A stretch of 41,810 nt of DNA from Burkholderiaceae bacterium. Its GTDB lineage: Bacteria; Pseudomonadota; Gammaproteobacteria; Burkholderiales; Burkholderiaceae_D. The stretch is from the NCBI GenBank assembly GCA_018882935.1, contig VERA01000018.1, positions 1 through 41,810 of the forward strand, read 5' to 3'. Positions 35,401 through 41,810 of this stretch are shown piece by piece. The notes under the pieces are model-generated. The model worked only from the letters and a program-made list of their open reading frames with translations, searched no databases and was not told the DNA's origin. Numbering within the stretch: position 1 is the stretch's first letter; each line of letters begins with the position of its first letter. Both the position numbers and the translations under genes were made by a program.

Positions 35401-35596
35401 CACGGTGGCGCTGCTCGGTCTCGTGCCCTTCTTGTTTGCTACCGGCCCCGGCTCCGAAGTGCAGCGCCCATTGGCGGTGGTGGTGATTGGTGGGCTGATT
35501 ACCTCTACCCTGCTAACGCTGGTCGTGTTACCCGTGCTGTACCGCTGGTTCGAGCCGCCCGTCATTCCCAAAAAGATCGGCGACGAGTTCAGCTAA
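32495..35596 (+). CDS. Heavy-metal-type RND pump (CusA/CzcA family)
   Basis: The 1033-residue proton-driven pump has the family start (LIKAALSQRLLMVVVAFALVG), 12 membrane helices and large periplasmic loops (GIGMTGLPG-like pore region near residue 70). The TM4 signature reads AIAIGLMVDGTVVVVEN (about 404-420). It has the Asp and Glu-Asn of HME pumps but lacks the leading Asp of the DFG-type CzcA motif, so it is closer to the A-x-x-x-G-x-x-x-D class. Metal selectivity cannot be fixed from this. It follows the adaptor by four bases and completes a TolC-adaptor-pump operon without a CusF-like chaperone or metal sensor. Confidence 0.93.
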   Translation: MNALIKAALSQRLLMVVVAFALVGFGLRASMKLSVDAFPDVTNVQVQVATEAPGRTPEEVERFVTVPVEIGMTGLPGLTEMRSLNRNGLSIVTLVFTDSTDVYFARQLVMERLMEVRSRLPADVTPILGPVSTGLGEVFQYTLELPNDGNSKLSEAELMERRSIQDWVVRPMLRSIAGVAEINSFGGYEKQYQVLVNPDRLRHYQLSMDEVRSAIAANNANSGGGILPQGAEQFLVRGVGLARSVEDLGNIVLKEERGVAVFVRDVAQVKIGSAVRMGALVKDGVTEATGGIVMMLKGGNAKEIVTRIKQRVAEINSKQMLPGGLQIVPFYDRTELVDASLWMVGKVLIEGVILVVVVLFIFLGDLRSSLVVIATLVITPLVTFMIMNKIGLSANLMSLGGLAIAIGLMVDGTVVVVENVFHKLGHAKPEERLKIVLEATLDVAKPTIYGISIIILVFLPLMTLTGMEGKMFGPLALTIAIALAVSLAISLFLSPALCAYILKGGADHDTKPIAFMKRYYLKMLNAAMSSQKKTVAAAVALLLTSFALFPFLGKSFIPIMKEGSITPTIIRMPSIAIDEAAKIDMEVMKIVSEVPGVKKAMSVLGRGESPADPSGPNESNPVVSMDPESGRRQVEIEEDIRKALTHIPGVQIVMNQPIAQRVDEMLTGVRSQLAIKIFGDDLNELKRLSEQVAQIVKTVPGARDIRVDRLSGQQTLTIDIDRRAIARHGINVADIHTIIETAIGGSEVSQLYEGERRYAIQLRYPESFRNSVDIIRETTLRTADNALIPLESVATIKLVDSPPMINRETGKRRVVVGSNVVDRDLGGFVAEVQRRVEAEVKLPEGYYFSWGGQFENMQRAMGTLMVIVPLTIVAIYFLLFMMFNSVRLAGLIITVLPFASIGGVFGLAITGEYLSVPASVGFIALWGIAVLNGVVLITYVRTLREQGVPLDQALRDGCSQRFRPVMMTATVALLGLVPFLFATGPGSEVQRPLAVVVIGGLITSTLLTLVVLPVLYRWFEPPVIPKKIGDEFS

Positions 35597-35605
35597 ACCC
35601 ATCAA

Positions 35606-35639
35606 GCCCGGACAGGATTTCCAGTCCTCCTGCCCGGGC
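35606..35639 (+). terminator. Long GC-rich hairpin after the efflux operon
   Basis: GCCCGGACAGGA (35606-35617) pairs with TCCTGCCCGGGC (35628-35639) across a 10-base loop, with 11 of 12 positions paired. It begins nine bases after the RND stop codon and precedes the lipid kinase gene. No T-tract follows, so it may be an mRNA stabiliser or a factor-dependent terminator rather than an intrinsic one. Confidence 0.55.
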
Positions 35640-35683
35640 AGGTCGTACTAAACTTTCCATCGCCGCAGGGTAAACTGTGCGCG

Positions 35684-36685
35684 ATGGAAATTTCTCACCC
35701 TTCCGCACAAAGTCCCGACCACCCGCATGACGCAATGCGAGACGTGCAGCAGCCACGCGCCGAACGCGAACCCAAAACCGTCTTGCTGCTCAATGCCAAT
35801 GCCGCTGGTGGTCGCGCGGCGGGTTACAAGCGCCAAATCGAAGAACACACCGCAAAGCTGCCAAGGCGGCCCATGCTGTTCGTCAGTCGCGAGGCACAAA
35901 CCGCAATTCGGTTAGTCGAGGCATTACCAGCGCGCAGTCGTGTCATTGTGTTGGGTGGCGATGGTAGTGTGAACCAACTGCTCCCCTCGCTGCTCGCCGG
36001 TGGTCATACGCTGGGGCTGGTCGCAGTAGGAACTGGTAACGACACCGCGCGCGCACTGGGTGTCGACCGCATGAAATGGCGCGTCGCGCTCGACCACGCG
36101 CTGCAATCAGCACCGGAAAATATCGATATTGGCGAAATTCGTTATACCAACGCGCGTGGCTTCACCCAAAATAAATTATTCATCTCGAGTTTTTGTACCG
36201 GGTTTGACGCCGCAACCGCACAACAAGCGCAATCTCTGCCGCACTGGCTGGGCGGTATGCCGCGCTACACGATCGCCACCCTGATCATGCTGTCCGCACT
36301 AAGCAGCTTTGATTTGCGTATCTCGATTGATGGACAAGCAATTCATGCCGGGCCAGTCTTGCTGGCTAGCGCGCTCAACTCCGCGACCTATGGCGGCGGT
36401 ATGCAAATCGCCCCCAGCGCCGCCATCGATGATGGTGCGCTGGATCTGCTGATCGCCGAGCGCATGGGTCTGCTGCGCGTTCTCTCGCTGCTGCCACGCA
36501 TGCTGCTGGGTCGTCACTTGGGTGAGCCCGGCGTGATTCATCAGTGTTTTGGTGATCTGCACATCAAGGCACAGCAGCCGGTGCCCATGGCCGCTGATGG
36601 CGAGTACCTCGGCGAGGCCGTAGAGGCGAGGGTCAGCATACAAGCCGCGCGGCTGCCGGTGCTGCGCGCGCGCATTACGCTATGA
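35684..36685 (+). CDS. YegS/diacylglycerol kinase-family lipid kinase
   Basis: The 333-residue cytoplasmic or membrane-associated kinase carries the nucleotide-binding signature VIVLGGDGSVNQLL (residues 87-100) and GTGNDTAR (116-123), which define the DAGK catalytic fold. The C-terminal lobe shows LDLLIAERMG and PMAADGEYLGE. The family phosphorylates diacylglycerol, phosphatidylglycerol or related lipids. The first 30 residues are polar, Pro/His-rich and probably unstructured; an ATG at 35735 (MRDVQQ) is the alternative start. It follows the efflux operon after a hairpin and precedes the phosphodiesterase-like gene by 28 bases. Confidence 0.9.
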   Translation: MEISHPSAQSPDHPHDAMRDVQQPRAEREPKTVLLLNANAAGGRAAGYKRQIEEHTAKLPRRPMLFVSREAQTAIRLVEALPARSRVIVLGGDGSVNQLLPSLLAGGHTLGLVAVGTGNDTARALGVDRMKWRVALDHALQSAPENIDIGEIRYTNARGFTQNKLFISSFCTGFDAATAQQAQSLPHWLGGMPRYTIATLIMLSALSSFDLRISIDGQAIHAGPVLLASALNSATYGGGMQIAPSAAIDDGALDLLIAERMGLLRVLSLLPRMLLGRHLGEPGVIHQCFGDLHIKAQQPVPMAADGEYLGEAVEARVSIQAARLPVLRARITL

Positions 36686-36713
36686 TTCAACGAAATCATT
36701 CGTCAACCACCGC

Positions 36714-37484
36714 ATGATCGAACTGACACTACACGGCTGCAATGGCGGTATTGGGGGTGCTGGCCGGCAGACAACCTGTTACGGAATTGGCGATCGGCTG
36801 ATCATTGATGCCGGCACCGGCCTGACCACACTATCGCTTGATCAACTTGAAAAAATTGATCATGTCGTGCTGACTCACGCGCATCTGGATCATGTTGCCT
36901 GCTTACCGCTGATGCTAGATTCAGTCGCGGGCGCGCGCGCGACGCCTGTCACCGTATGGGCCAGCAACGAGGTAATCACCCTGCTGCGCACGCATTTGCT
37001 GAATGATCATATCTGGCCGGATTTCACCAAAATCCCCAGCGAAGACAAACCCTTCATGCGCTTCGCTGCAATCGATACCGAAGGTGTCGATATTGAAGGG
37101 TATTTTTTCAAGCCATTGCCAGCATCACACGGCATTCCCGCGTGCGGCTATCTGGTCAGCCATCAACATAATGCAATAGCCTTTTCAGGCGATAGCGACG
37201 ACTGCGCGGCTTTCTGGAAGGCGATTACCGAAGTACCACTGCTGAATGCGGTAGTCGTAGAGTGCTCTTATCCGGCATCCATGATCGACATGGCAGATCT
37301 GTCGATGCACATGCACAGTACTGCGCTTATCAAGCGCATTAACGCACTACCCCTAAATGTTGCCAGCATTATCGTGCACCGAAAACCCGGATTAGAGCAG
37401 CAGATCGCAGCAGAACTTCGTGCGGGTCTTGGTAATCGTGATCTCAGGCTACCCGAGCCCGGACAGCGCTACCTGTTCGGCTGA
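36714..37484 (+). CDS. Class II cAMP phosphodiesterase-like metallo-beta-lactamase-fold protein
   Basis: The 256-residue protein has the metal-binding motif THAHLDHV (His55, His57, Asp59, His60) and the downstream ligands ASHGIPACGYLV and FSGDSDDC. The final STALIKRIN and IIVHRKPG follow the class II 3',5'-cyclic-nucleotide phosphodiesterase pattern. Such enzymes hydrolyse cAMP or cGMP, but activity here is predicted, not shown. There is no signal peptide, so it should be cytoplasmic. It is 28 bases after the lipid kinase gene on the same strand and convergent with the glutamate synthase-family gene. Confidence 0.8.
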   Translation: MIELTLHGCNGGIGGAGRQTTCYGIGDRLIIDAGTGLTTLSLDQLEKIDHVVLTHAHLDHVACLPLMLDSVAGARATPVTVWASNEVITLLRTHLLNDHIWPDFTKIPSEDKPFMRFAAIDTEGVDIEGYFFKPLPASHGIPACGYLVSHQHNAIAFSGDSDDCAAFWKAITEVPLLNAVVVECSYPASMIDMADLSMHMHSTALIKRINALPLNVASIIVHRKPGLEQQIAAELRAGLGNRDLRLPEPGQRYLFG

Positions 37485-37508
37485 CGCTGTTCTTGCCCAA
37501 TACTCAGG

Positions 37509-39104
37509 TTAGCTCGCCGCACGCGCAAAGCTCTCTGCACTCGAGAGCTGCCACTCGGTACAGAAGGGTTCCGGCAAATTCGCCAGCTGCGACTCATCGA
37601 GTAGTACTCCGTGCGCCAGCGTCGGGATTTGCGTATCCAATGACACAGCCCGCCCGGAACCATCACGCACCATGATGTAGTGCGGTGTTATCTGTTCGGG
37701 ATGCTCCAGACCTGCGGCGCCTACCAGTTCGGCCACCGCCTCGACTGTCAGATCATGGAAGTTTTTCACGCGCGTGGCCTTGTCGGGTACGACCAGTGCA
37801 CGTTGACGATCGGGGTCTTGCGTTGCCACACCCGTTGGGCAATGATCGGTGTGGCACGAACGTGACTGAATACAGCCCAGCGCAAACATAAAGCCACGCG
37901 CAGAATTACACCAGTTCGCGCCGAGCGCCATTGCACGCGCCACGTCGAAGGCAGAAATGATTTTGCCGGAGACACCAATCTTCACCAGATCGCGCTTGCC
38001 CACACCCACCAGCGTGTTGTGCACTAAACGCAAACCCTCACGCATCGGCATACCCATGTGATCGCTGAATTCCACGGGTGCTGCGCCAGTACCGCCCTCA
38101 CTTCCATCCACCACAATAAAGTCTGGCCAGGTATCTTCCTTCAGCATCGCCTTCACAATGCCAAACCATTCCCACGACTGACCAACACATAATTTAAAGC
38201 CCACCGGCTTACCACCCGACAGCTCGCGCAAGCGGCGAATAAAATCCACCAAGCCGAGTGGCGTCGAGAACTCGCTATGCCCGGCAGGCGATACACAATC
38301 CTGCCCCATCGGCACACCACGCGTACTGGCAATTTCCGCAGTAACTTTAGCAGCAGGTAGTACGCCGCCATGCCCCGGCTTGGCGCCCTGCGAGAGTTTT
38401 ATCTCGATCATTTTGACTTGCGGCGACTGCGCCTGCTGCGCAAATTTTTCCGGATCAAAATGGCCCGCCGAATTACGGCAACCGAAATAACCTGAACCAA
38501 TTTCCCAGATCAAATCACCGCCATGCTCGCGGTGATATGACGAGATCGAACCCTCACCAGTATCGTGCGCAAAACCACCCATTTGCGCGCCACGGTTCAG
38601 CGCACGAATCGCATTTGGTGAAAGCGAGCCAAAGCTCATTGCCGAGATATTGAAGATCGATGAGGAATAAGGTTGCTTGCAATTCGGGCCACCAATCTGC
38701 ACACGCATCGTCGCCGGATCGGCATGCTTGGGTGCGGCCGAGTGGACGAACCACTCACTATCGGTCGCGTACATCGAGCGTATGGTGCCAAAGCCGCGCT
38801 TGTCATTTTGGCGCTTGGCACGCGAGTACACCATGGCGCGCTGATTGCGTGAGAAAGGTAAATCCTCTTCATCACTTTCCAAAAAATACTGGCGTATTTC
38901 GGGCCGAATATATTCAAGCATGAAGCGCAGGTGGCCCGTCACAGGGTAGTTACGCAAAATTGCATGATGCGTTTGCCGGTAGTCGCTCAAACCCACAATA
39001 AACAATGCCAGCGATAACAACGATAACCAGATCGAGACCGGTAACAACAGAAACACACCAAAGCCGGTCAAGACCCATGGCAGAAAACGCGTGTATTGCA
39101 TCAT
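37509..39104 (-). CDS. FMN-binding glutamate synthase-family protein, membrane-anchored
   Basis: The 531-residue protein starts at the first of two ATGs at 39104, preceded by GAGGGA. Two hydrophobic helices (about 6-37, VLTGFGVFLLLPVSIWLSL and following) anchor it. The remainder is the FMN-binding central domain of glutamate synthase: GAKPGHGGVLPAAKVT, IVVDGSEGGTGAAP, VSGKIISAFDVARAMALGA, and the Cys motif C-x5-C-x4-C (CIQSRSCHTDHCPTG) for a [3Fe-4S] cluster. It lacks the amidotransferase and the GltD-like part, so glutamate synthesis is unlikely to be its only or actual role. The physiological substrate of these single-domain members is unsettled. Confidence 0.9.
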   Translation of the reverse strand: MMQYTRFLPWVLTGFGVFLLLPVSIWLSLLSLALFIVGLSDYRQTHHAILRNYPVTGHLRFMLEYIRPEIRQYFLESDEEDLPFSRNQRAMVYSRAKRQNDKRGFGTIRSMYATDSEWFVHSAAPKHADPATMRVQIGGPNCKQPYSSSIFNISAMSFGSLSPNAIRALNRGAQMGGFAHDTGEGSISSYHREHGGDLIWEIGSGYFGCRNSAGHFDPEKFAQQAQSPQVKMIEIKLSQGAKPGHGGVLPAAKVTAEIASTRGVPMGQDCVSPAGHSEFSTPLGLVDFIRRLRELSGGKPVGFKLCVGQSWEWFGIVKAMLKEDTWPDFIVVDGSEGGTGAAPVEFSDHMGMPMREGLRLVHNTLVGVGKRDLVKIGVSGKIISAFDVARAMALGANWCNSARGFMFALGCIQSRSCHTDHCPTGVATQDPDRQRALVVPDKATRVKNFHDLTVEAVAELVGAAGLEHPEQITPHYIMVRDGSGRAVSLDTQIPTLAHGVLLDESQLANLPEPFCTEWQLSSAESFARAAS

Positions 39105-39173
39105 GTGTAGTCCCTCACATCATCCAAGTGCAGGCCAGGGTTTAACAAATCGGATAATCCGCGGCCCCTGCGA

Positions 39174-39200
39174 GTCATCCCGGCGCAGGCCGGGATCCAG
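39174..39200 (+). repeat. REP-like palindrome, canonical copy
   Basis: The element starts GTCATCCCGG and contains ATCCCGGC (39177-39184) pairing with GCCGGGAT (39189-39196) around a GCAG loop, then ends CCAG. It lies in the gap between the hydratase homologue stop and the FMN-glutamate synthase-family gene. A degenerate relative is at 7069-7095. It is a typical extragenic dispersed palindrome. Confidence 0.8.
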
Positions 39201-39210
39201 TACGTCATAT

Positions 39211-40074
39211 TTAATTGAATACCACCGACACCGTCGGATCACCCGGCAACCCGATGTACTGCAAGCGAACGCGCATACCCGCTTGGGTCGGTGCAGGCGT
39301 GATTAAACTACCCAAACTCAGTAAATCGCCTTTTTTTAATGAGATACCCGCTTGCTTCAACGATTTTGCTAACCAGATCGCAGCATTCAGCGGATTACCC
39401 ATGATGGCATTGCCCTGAGAACGACCAAGCTCTTTATTTCCATCGGCTTCATCAATCAGCACCACCGTCATATTTGCCAGTGAATCTGCGAATGCTTGCG
39501 TTACCTGTACCGGAATCTCTTGTCCGGTGACACCCCCACGAAAACCCACATTCACTGCAGTGAATCGGTTACCCGAGAACTGACCATCCAGCATCAAGTC
39601 GGGTAATTCAATAAACGGCACAATCGATTCCAGATGCGCCAAGGCCTCTAAGGGCGTACGCGCCTCGGCCAGTCCGGCATCTTTCACTTCTACGATCAGA
39701 TCCGCTTCGTACAAGGGACGTGCACCGAAGTCATGCGGTAGCACGGCGATGATGTCGATGATATTGCGGTCGAACATATAGCCCCAGCGCGGCCCATCCA
39801 CACCAAAACGCTGCTGTACCGCTGCGCTGGTAAACGCCGCCTTGTAACCAATCGGGCTACCCAGCACGTGCGTCAGTTTTTTGGCCAGCTTCTGCTTCGC
39901 GCACTCGGCATCTTCCACGCTGATGTCATTGCTGAATGCCCGGCTTAAGCGGCGCTGCGTGAAATCCTCAAGGTAGGCGTCGATTTCAGCATCCGTTGGG
40001 CAAGCAGCGTGCGCCATGGGTGCTGCGAAAACAATTGCGCTGATCAGCAGCGCGGGGATGGTCCAGACTCTCAT
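39211..40074 (-). CDS. Exported hydratase/decarboxylase-family protein (DmpE/DmpH homologue)
   Basis: The 287-residue product begins at the ATG at 40074 with a GAGGAG site. The upstream frame has no such support. A signal peptide (about 1-23, IPALLISAIVFAAPMAHA) predicts export to the periplasm. The mature domain is the hydratase fold: Lys78 in GYKAAFTS, Glu123 and Asp125 in YEADLIVEV (family E-x-E), Glu156 in FIELPDLML and the C-terminal GNPLNAAIWLAKSLKQAG. The metal-ligand pattern is largely kept, so catalysis is possible. Substrate is unknown. It is divergent from the DUF1538 gene. Confidence 0.85.
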   Translation of the reverse strand: MRVWTIPALLISAIVFAAPMAHAACPTDAEIDAYLEDFTQRRLSRAFSNDISVEDAECAKQKLAKKLTHVLGSPIGYKAAFTSAAVQQRFGVDGPRWGYMFDRNIIDIIAVLPHDFGARPLYEADLIVEVKDAGLAEARTPLEALAHLESIVPFIELPDLMLDGQFSGNRFTAVNVGFRGGVTGQEIPVQVTQAFADSLANMTVVLIDEADGNKELGRSQGNAIMGNPLNAAIWLAKSLKQAGISLKKGDLLSLGSLITPAPTQAGMRVRLQYIGLPGDPTVSVVFN

Positions 40075-40260
40075 GGGGTCGGTCTCCTCTTTTAATTGCG
40101 CCGAGAATAGCACGCGCCAAAGCCTCAAAATCCCTACAAAGCCATGGCCAATCAATTAACCCGAAACGTAATTATTCGAGTGTTTTCAGTTGTTTTAGGG
40201 GTTTATTACCAAATTACTCACATGTCATTAATAAATTGTTCACTTTCTTTGTTTTATTGA

Positions 40261-40290
40261 TTGTCAATCTCATCTCGGTTCAAGTATTCT
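40261..40290 (+). promoter_or_regulatory. Candidate sigma70 promoter of the DUF1538 gene
   Basis: TTGTCA (40261-40266) and TATTCT (40285-40290) are separated by 18 bases and lie 34 bases ahead of the ATG at 40325. The -35 box overlaps the short palindrome GATTG-T-CAATC (40258-40268), which could be an operator. The surrounding 40190-40260 is AT-rich. The match to consensus is 5/6 and 4/6. Confidence 0.4.
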
Positions 40291-40324
40291 TTCCGCGCAG
40301 TAACTTTTCAACCGGAGGGGAGAC

Positions 40325-41810
40325 ATGGCGAAGAATATTCGCTTCGGTGAGTACGTGCAGGCTGTAACGGTCGATTCCGACTCAATCAGCTACTCGAAAC
40401 TCATTCCAAAACCGAAGCTAGACAAGAACGGGAAAGAAATCCCGATGAAGCCCGAGAAGATGCAACTCGCGGGCGCTGATATTTATAACCTGCTGCAACC
40501 GTACATCAGTGTGCGGTTCATGGAGCAATTGCAGGCGGTGTTACCGCTCGCGCTTTATTTGGCACTGTTCCAGATTTTAGTGCTGCAACGCTCAGTGAAC
40601 GGATCAACGTCCATCACGCTGGGCCTGGTGGCGGTGATTGTGGGTCTGATGATTTTTATGGAAGGCCTGAAGCTCGGCCTGATGCCCTTCGGTGACATCA
40701 TCGGCAACACGCTACCGAAAAAGCTACCACTGGTGGGCGTTCTGATTATCGCTGGCTTGTTGGGTATTGGCGTGACGTATGCTGAACCTGCGATCGGTAC
40801 GCTGAAAATTGCCGGCTCAATGGTGGACCCGGAAAAAGCGCCAATGCTCTACTACGCGCTGATGGTTCGAACCGATGTCACCGTGTTACTGGTTGGCTTC
40901 GGTGTAGGCTTGGCAGCAGTGATCGGCTCTATGCGCTTCTTGTACGGCTGGAGCTTAAAGCCATTAATTTACATCTCGCTGATCCCAACATCTATCCTCA
41001 CGCTGTACTGCGCATCGAACGAACAACTGTCTTCGATCGTTGGCCTCGCATGGGACTGCGGTGGTGTAACGACCGGCCCTGTGACGGTGCCACTGGTACT
41101 CGCGCTGGGTATTGGTATCGCGTCTTCAGGCGGCAAGGGTGACAGCTCGTTGTCTGGTTTCGGTATCGTTACGCTGGCATCGATTTTCCCGATTTTGGCA
41201 GTGTTATCGCTCGGTGTGTACTTCGGGTTCACCGTATCGCCTGCCGAGATCAATGCAGCGAATTCGGTTGTATTCGAAGCTGCTAAAACTGCAGCGGGTG
41301 CCAGCAATGTATCGACCTGGGATCTGATTCTGATGGGTCCGATCAAAGACGGCGTACAAGCGATCGTACCGCTGGTGATCTTCCTTGGTTTCGTTTTGTT
41401 CGCGATTCTGCGTACACGCCTGCCAAACGCATTCATCATCGTCTGGGGCTTGTTCCTGTCGGTGGTGGGTATGTGTCTGTTCAACATCGGCCTGCTGTAC
41501 GGTCTGTCCGCACTGGGTGACCAAGCCGGTAGCTTGATTCCAGGCACGTTCCAGGAAATCACGATTCCTGAGCGTCTGCTGTCGCCCGGTGAGAACGCCA
41601 CCTACGGCAACCTGTATGGCCCGTTCTGGGGTGCAGTGATTGCGCTGATCTTTGCTTGGGTATTGGGCTTTGGTGCAACTTTGGCTGAACCTGCACTGAA
41701 CGCATTGGGTGCAACCGTGCAAAACATGACTAATGGCTCGTTCAAAAAGTCGATGTTGATGTATGCGGTTGCAGGTGGTGTGTCCACCGGTATCGCGCTC
41801 GGTGTAGCCA
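40325..41810 (+). CDS. DUF1538 multi-pass membrane protein, 5' part
   Basis: The frame opens at ATG 40325 (GGAGGGGAGAC upstream) and stays open for 495 codons to the right edge. The N-terminal 65 residues are hydrophilic (MAKNIRFGEYVQAV, IPKPKLDKNGKEIP), then hydrophobic helices follow. Two internal half-repeats each contain an AEPA motif: GVTYAEPAIGTLK near residue 155 and GATLAEPALNALG near 455, typical of the DUF1538 duplicated module. A soluble insert with PERLLSPGENATYG precedes the second. Function is unknown; it is presumably an inner-membrane transporter or channel. The C-terminus is outside the window. Confidence 0.82.
   Translation, partial: MAKNIRFGEYVQAVTVDSDSISYSKLIPKPKLDKNGKEIPMKPEKMQLAGADIYNLLQPYISVRFMEQLQAVLPLALYLALFQILVLQRSVNGSTSITLGLVAVIVGLMIFMEGLKLGLMPFGDIIGNTLPKKLPLVGVLIIAGLLGIGVTYAEPAIGTLKIAGSMVDPEKAPMLYYALMVRTDVTVLLVGFGVGLAAVIGSMRFLYGWSLKPLIYISLIPTSILTLYCASNEQLSSIVGLAWDCGGVTTGPVTVPLVLALGIGIASSGGKGDSSLSGFGIVTLASIFPILAVLSLGVYFGFTVSPAEINAANSVVFEAAKTAAGASNVSTWDLILMGPIKDGVQAIVPLVIFLGFVLFAILRTRLPNAFIIVWGLFLSVVGMCLFNIGLLYGLSALGDQAGSLIPGTFQEITIPERLLSPGENATYGNLYGPFWGAVIALIFAWVLGFGATLAEPALNALGATVQNMTNGSFKKSMLMYAVAGGVSTGIALGVA

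Noticed and set aside
40969-41722. Two long minus-strand frames (210 and 172 residues) near the right edge.
   Set aside because: They are antisense to the DUF1538 coding frame, which has membrane helices and a good start; the antisense products show no family pattern.

Overview
The window reads as a chromosomal stretch of a motile Gram-negative betaproteobacterium, most likely of the Burkholderiales. The evidence is an aromatic meta-cleavage operon, a paired cphA'/cphA cyanophycin locus with its associated ABC transporter and DUF1854 gene, a MotA stator gene, a TolC-RND exporter, and a moderately high GC content with short AT-rich intergenic islands. Genus cannot be fixed from the sequence alone. 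No tRNA, rRNA, CRISPR array, intact insertion sequence or phage gene was seen.

Layout. (1) 1-7034: the downstream half of a catechol meta-cleavage operon. It starts with the C-terminus of a GlcG/HbpS-type protein, then 2-hydroxymuconic semialdehyde dehydrogenase (dmpC), 2-oxopent-4-enoate hydratase (dmpE), 2-oxo-3-hexenedioate decarboxylase (dmpH, interrupted by an in-frame TAG), an ABM-domain membrane protein, an SDR, acylating acetaldehyde dehydrogenase (dmpF), 4-hydroxy-2-oxovalerate aldolase (dmpG) and 4-oxalocrotonate tautomerase (dmpI). Together these form the 4-oxalocrotonate branch from 2-hydroxymuconic semialdehyde to pyruvate and acetyl-CoA. The ring-cleavage dioxygenase and the regulator must lie upstream, outside the window. 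(2) 7224-10374: a small membrane protein with a TauE/SafE exporter, a DUF4399 periplasmic protein, a 67-residue orphan protein with its own terminator, and an outer-membrane beta-barrel of the phenol MetA-degradation family. (3) 10396-16723: a 946-residue protein with two TerB-like domains, a 25-residue tandem repeat region and C-terminal membrane helices. Divergent from it is a 7TMR-DISM histidine kinase with an overlapping OmpR-type response regulator, followed by an array of 80-bp hairpin-containing tandem repeats. (4) 16724-20118: an orphan motA, a small membrane protein, a FemAB/GNAT-like transferase, a membrane-anchored methyltransferase and a 70-residue protein. (5) 20147-27911: the cyanophycin locus, with an ABC exporter-like protein and DUF1854 protein on the minus strand and CphA' and CphA on the plus strand. 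(6) 28015-29748: an Rpn-nuclease remnant, nested inverted repeats and an unrecognised repeat protein. (7) 29878-37484: a TolC-adaptor-RND tripartite heavy-metal-type efflux operon, a YegS-like lipid kinase and a class II cAMP phosphodiesterase-like metallo-beta-lactamase-fold protein. (8) 37509-41810: an FMN-binding glutamate synthase-family protein, an exported homologue of the meta-pathway hydratase/decarboxylase family, and the start of a DUF1538 membrane protein that runs off the right edge.

The most notable items are the nonsense codon in an otherwise intact dmpH, the TerB/25-residue-repeat membrane protein beside a two-component system, the 80-bp hairpin array with a solitary relative at another convergent gene junction, the signal-peptide-bearing hydratase homologue that keeps the catalytic residue pattern, and CphA' with a destroyed P-loop next to the uncharacterised ABC/DUF1854 pair.
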